Positions 62,501-64,000 of a stretch of 64,000 nucleotides of DNA are shown here, piece by piece. Location of the stretch: positions 248,955-312,954 of the forward strand of contig VZSE01004122.1 in the NCBI GenBank assembly GCA_013398275.1. Direction: 5' to 3'. Both the position numbers and the translations under genes were made by a program. Below the pieces are notes generated by a model that ran no database searches, had not been told where the DNA came from, and saw nothing but the letters and a program-made list of their open reading frames with translations. Numbering within the stretch: position 1 is the first letter of the stretch; each line of letters starts with the position of its first letter. Origin of the DNA: Promerops cafer. Its lineage: Eukaryota; Chordata; Aves; Passeriformes; Nectariniidae.

Positions 62501-64000
62501 TGACTTTTGGCTCTTTGGCTTTCATAATTATTAGCAAGATCTGAATAATTTGTAACATTATGATTTCTGTATCAAAGTGAAACTTTACTCCTAACTATGT
62601 TCATCTGCAGAAAATAACATCATTATTTCTAATACTTCAGTAAACAGATTTGAAGGGACTGAAGAGGGAAATTCGCAGGCATAGTGCTATGCCCAGTCTA
62701 GGGATTACATTCATGCATAGAATTTAATTCCTGAGAAACAGGAATTCTTTCCAAAGTTCAAAAATGTCCATGTGTCTCATCAGCTATGGCCCACTGCAAT
62801 ATCATCTATTTCCTTGTTTGGTCAGTATCTTTTAAAAGCTATCCTTAAATGTTTGGCTTTATCTGAAGCTCTGGCTGACAAGAACACTTCTGGCAGAGAG
62901 CCTATCTGATCTACTCATGTGAAAAGAAGATCAGTGCTCACAAAGAAAAAAAATAAGGTACTCACAAGATACACTGAATAGTTTAAGACGGAGGGTCACA
63001 GTAGGAAAAACTTGTAAAGAGAATTTAGGAAAAGTAGCCACCAGAGTAATTACATCTCAGAGGTGCTAAAGAAGCATATTACCCTGAGCCATGGTGACAA
63101 AATCCAGCAGACCAATTAAGAGGCATGGGATAGCATGGCTTGTACTGCTTACCTATCTTGTAATCCTTCTCTTGTTTCTGTTTTACATGCTAATTCAACT
63201 TCTAAGTCTACTAGAATCCTCTACCAACAATTTACACAACAGAGAATGGACAGATGCACTGAACTGTGCACATACGGTGACTGGTCACAAAAGACTTGGT
63301 CTGAGTGGGCATGGCTGTTTTTCCCATAATAAATTTTATTTATCCGTGGCTCAGGCTACCATTTCCCTGTCAGCAGTAAAGAATATCATACCAGACACTA
63401 ACATGTACACCCCACTCACTGTCTGAAATCCCACTGTTAGATTTCCACAACATTTTTTTTTTGTAGAATCTCCAGCTGCCTTTGGACACACTTTGTGTTT
63501 GTCACAACAGTCTAGCAATGAACCACCATTACATTTACATGACTCTTCCATCAGCAACCATAACGTTACACCATTTAAAAGGATACCAGTTAAAAACACT
63601 CCAAGACCCAGCCCATAGGCCTACAGTACCCAGTTTGTAAACATCTGTAACTGATTTCCATCCCCACATTCCCAAAAAATGAAATAGAAAGTCAGCCAAC
63701 AGCAGCAACCTCCATACACAGCTACAAGAGATACAGAGACAGGGCAGTACAGAGACAATCATAATCCAGGATTCATCTCAAAAGAGTGAAAATAGCATCA
63801 TCTGCTACTGCAAAACTCCGTTCTGATTGTAGGAATAAAACAGCACTTCAGAAATTTATCTTCTAGACTGCAGGTGTAGAAAAACAAGTACAACCTCCCC
63901 CGTTTCAGGCTGGTGCTTGTGAATTCCACAGTAATAAAATTACCACCAATAATCATACCATTAATTAGACTTTCATATGTTGAAGGATGATACCGCTGTT
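56573..64000 (-). other. IMPG2: Upstream intron of IMPG2, more than 7.4 kb, runs off the window
   Basis: I searched the minus strand for the conserved exon that should precede VCQE (ICPDE and KYFK motifs) and for a signal-peptide exon, and found neither. The 82-codon minus frame at 63351-63599 is Cys-rich but matches nothing in IMPG2. The palindrome at 58923-58940 lies here. Confidence 0.65.
58923..58975. repeat. Perfect 18-bp palindrome followed by an 8-bp-stem hairpin
   Basis: GCCCATTAATTAATGGGC (58923-58940) equals its own reverse complement. Next comes attaattaat, then gttggcag (58951-58958) and ctgccaac (58968-58975), which form an 8-bp stem with a 9-nt loop. This is direct observation with no known function. 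Confidence 0.9.

Noticed and set aside
63351..63599. 82-codon Cys-rich minus-strand frame, considered as an IMPG2 N-terminal exon
   Set aside because: It has no ICPDE, KYFK or basic RRRR segment, no matching splice phase, and the Cys spacing fits no domain I know.
1..64000. Search for CRISPR arrays, tRNA/rRNA genes, phage or bacterial defence systems
   Set aside because: This is vertebrate intronic and intergenic DNA. No regularly spaced repeats, tRNA promoter boxes, rRNA or prokaryotic-type operons were seen.

Overview
The window is vertebrate nuclear DNA, most likely from a bird. It is AT-rich, gene-poor and low in repeats. The one interspersed repeat I can name with confidence is a CR1-type LINE 3' end, which is typical of birds and other sauropsids. 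All supportable coding sequence belongs to one multi-exon gene on the minus strand, IMPG2 (interphotoreceptor matrix proteoglycan 2, also called SPACRCAN). This is a photoreceptor membrane proteoglycan of the retinal extracellular matrix.

I could assemble 18 exons by hand, in transcription order from 56572 down to 17843. Every junction has AG/GT borders, every phase matches, and the chain has no internal stop. It encodes about 1276 residues plus the stop codon. The order is: a conserved N-terminal segment (56406-56572); a run of very small exons encoding a variable Ser/Pro/acidic linker (48072 to 38485); the first SEA domain, spread over four exons including an 18-nt microexon (35500 to 30691); the Ser/Thr-rich mucin-like region, mostly one 1655-nt exon (23983-25637); the second SEA domain with an intact GSIVV cleavage motif; two EGF-like domains; one membrane helix; and a cytoplasmic tail that ends at the TGA at 17843-17845. 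The signal-peptide exon and the next N-terminal exon were not found. They probably lie beyond position 64000, upstream of an intron of more than 7.4 kb.

Positions 1 to about 17842 hold the 3' UTR, whose end is undetermined, and then apparently intergenic DNA. I found no recognisable gene there, only one short plus-strand splice-flanked open segment at 8348-8401. The introns hold the CR1 copy (about 19557-19911), a possible solo LTR (about 37974-38350), a CpG-enriched patch with a CRE-like site (44918-45189), short tandem repeats and a perfect palindrome (58923-58940).

I saw no tRNA, rRNA, CRISPR array or bacterial-type system. The points most worth a second look are the phase-matched tiny exons, which predict an alternatively spliced linker and SEA domain, the CpG/CRE patch, and the missing 5' exons.
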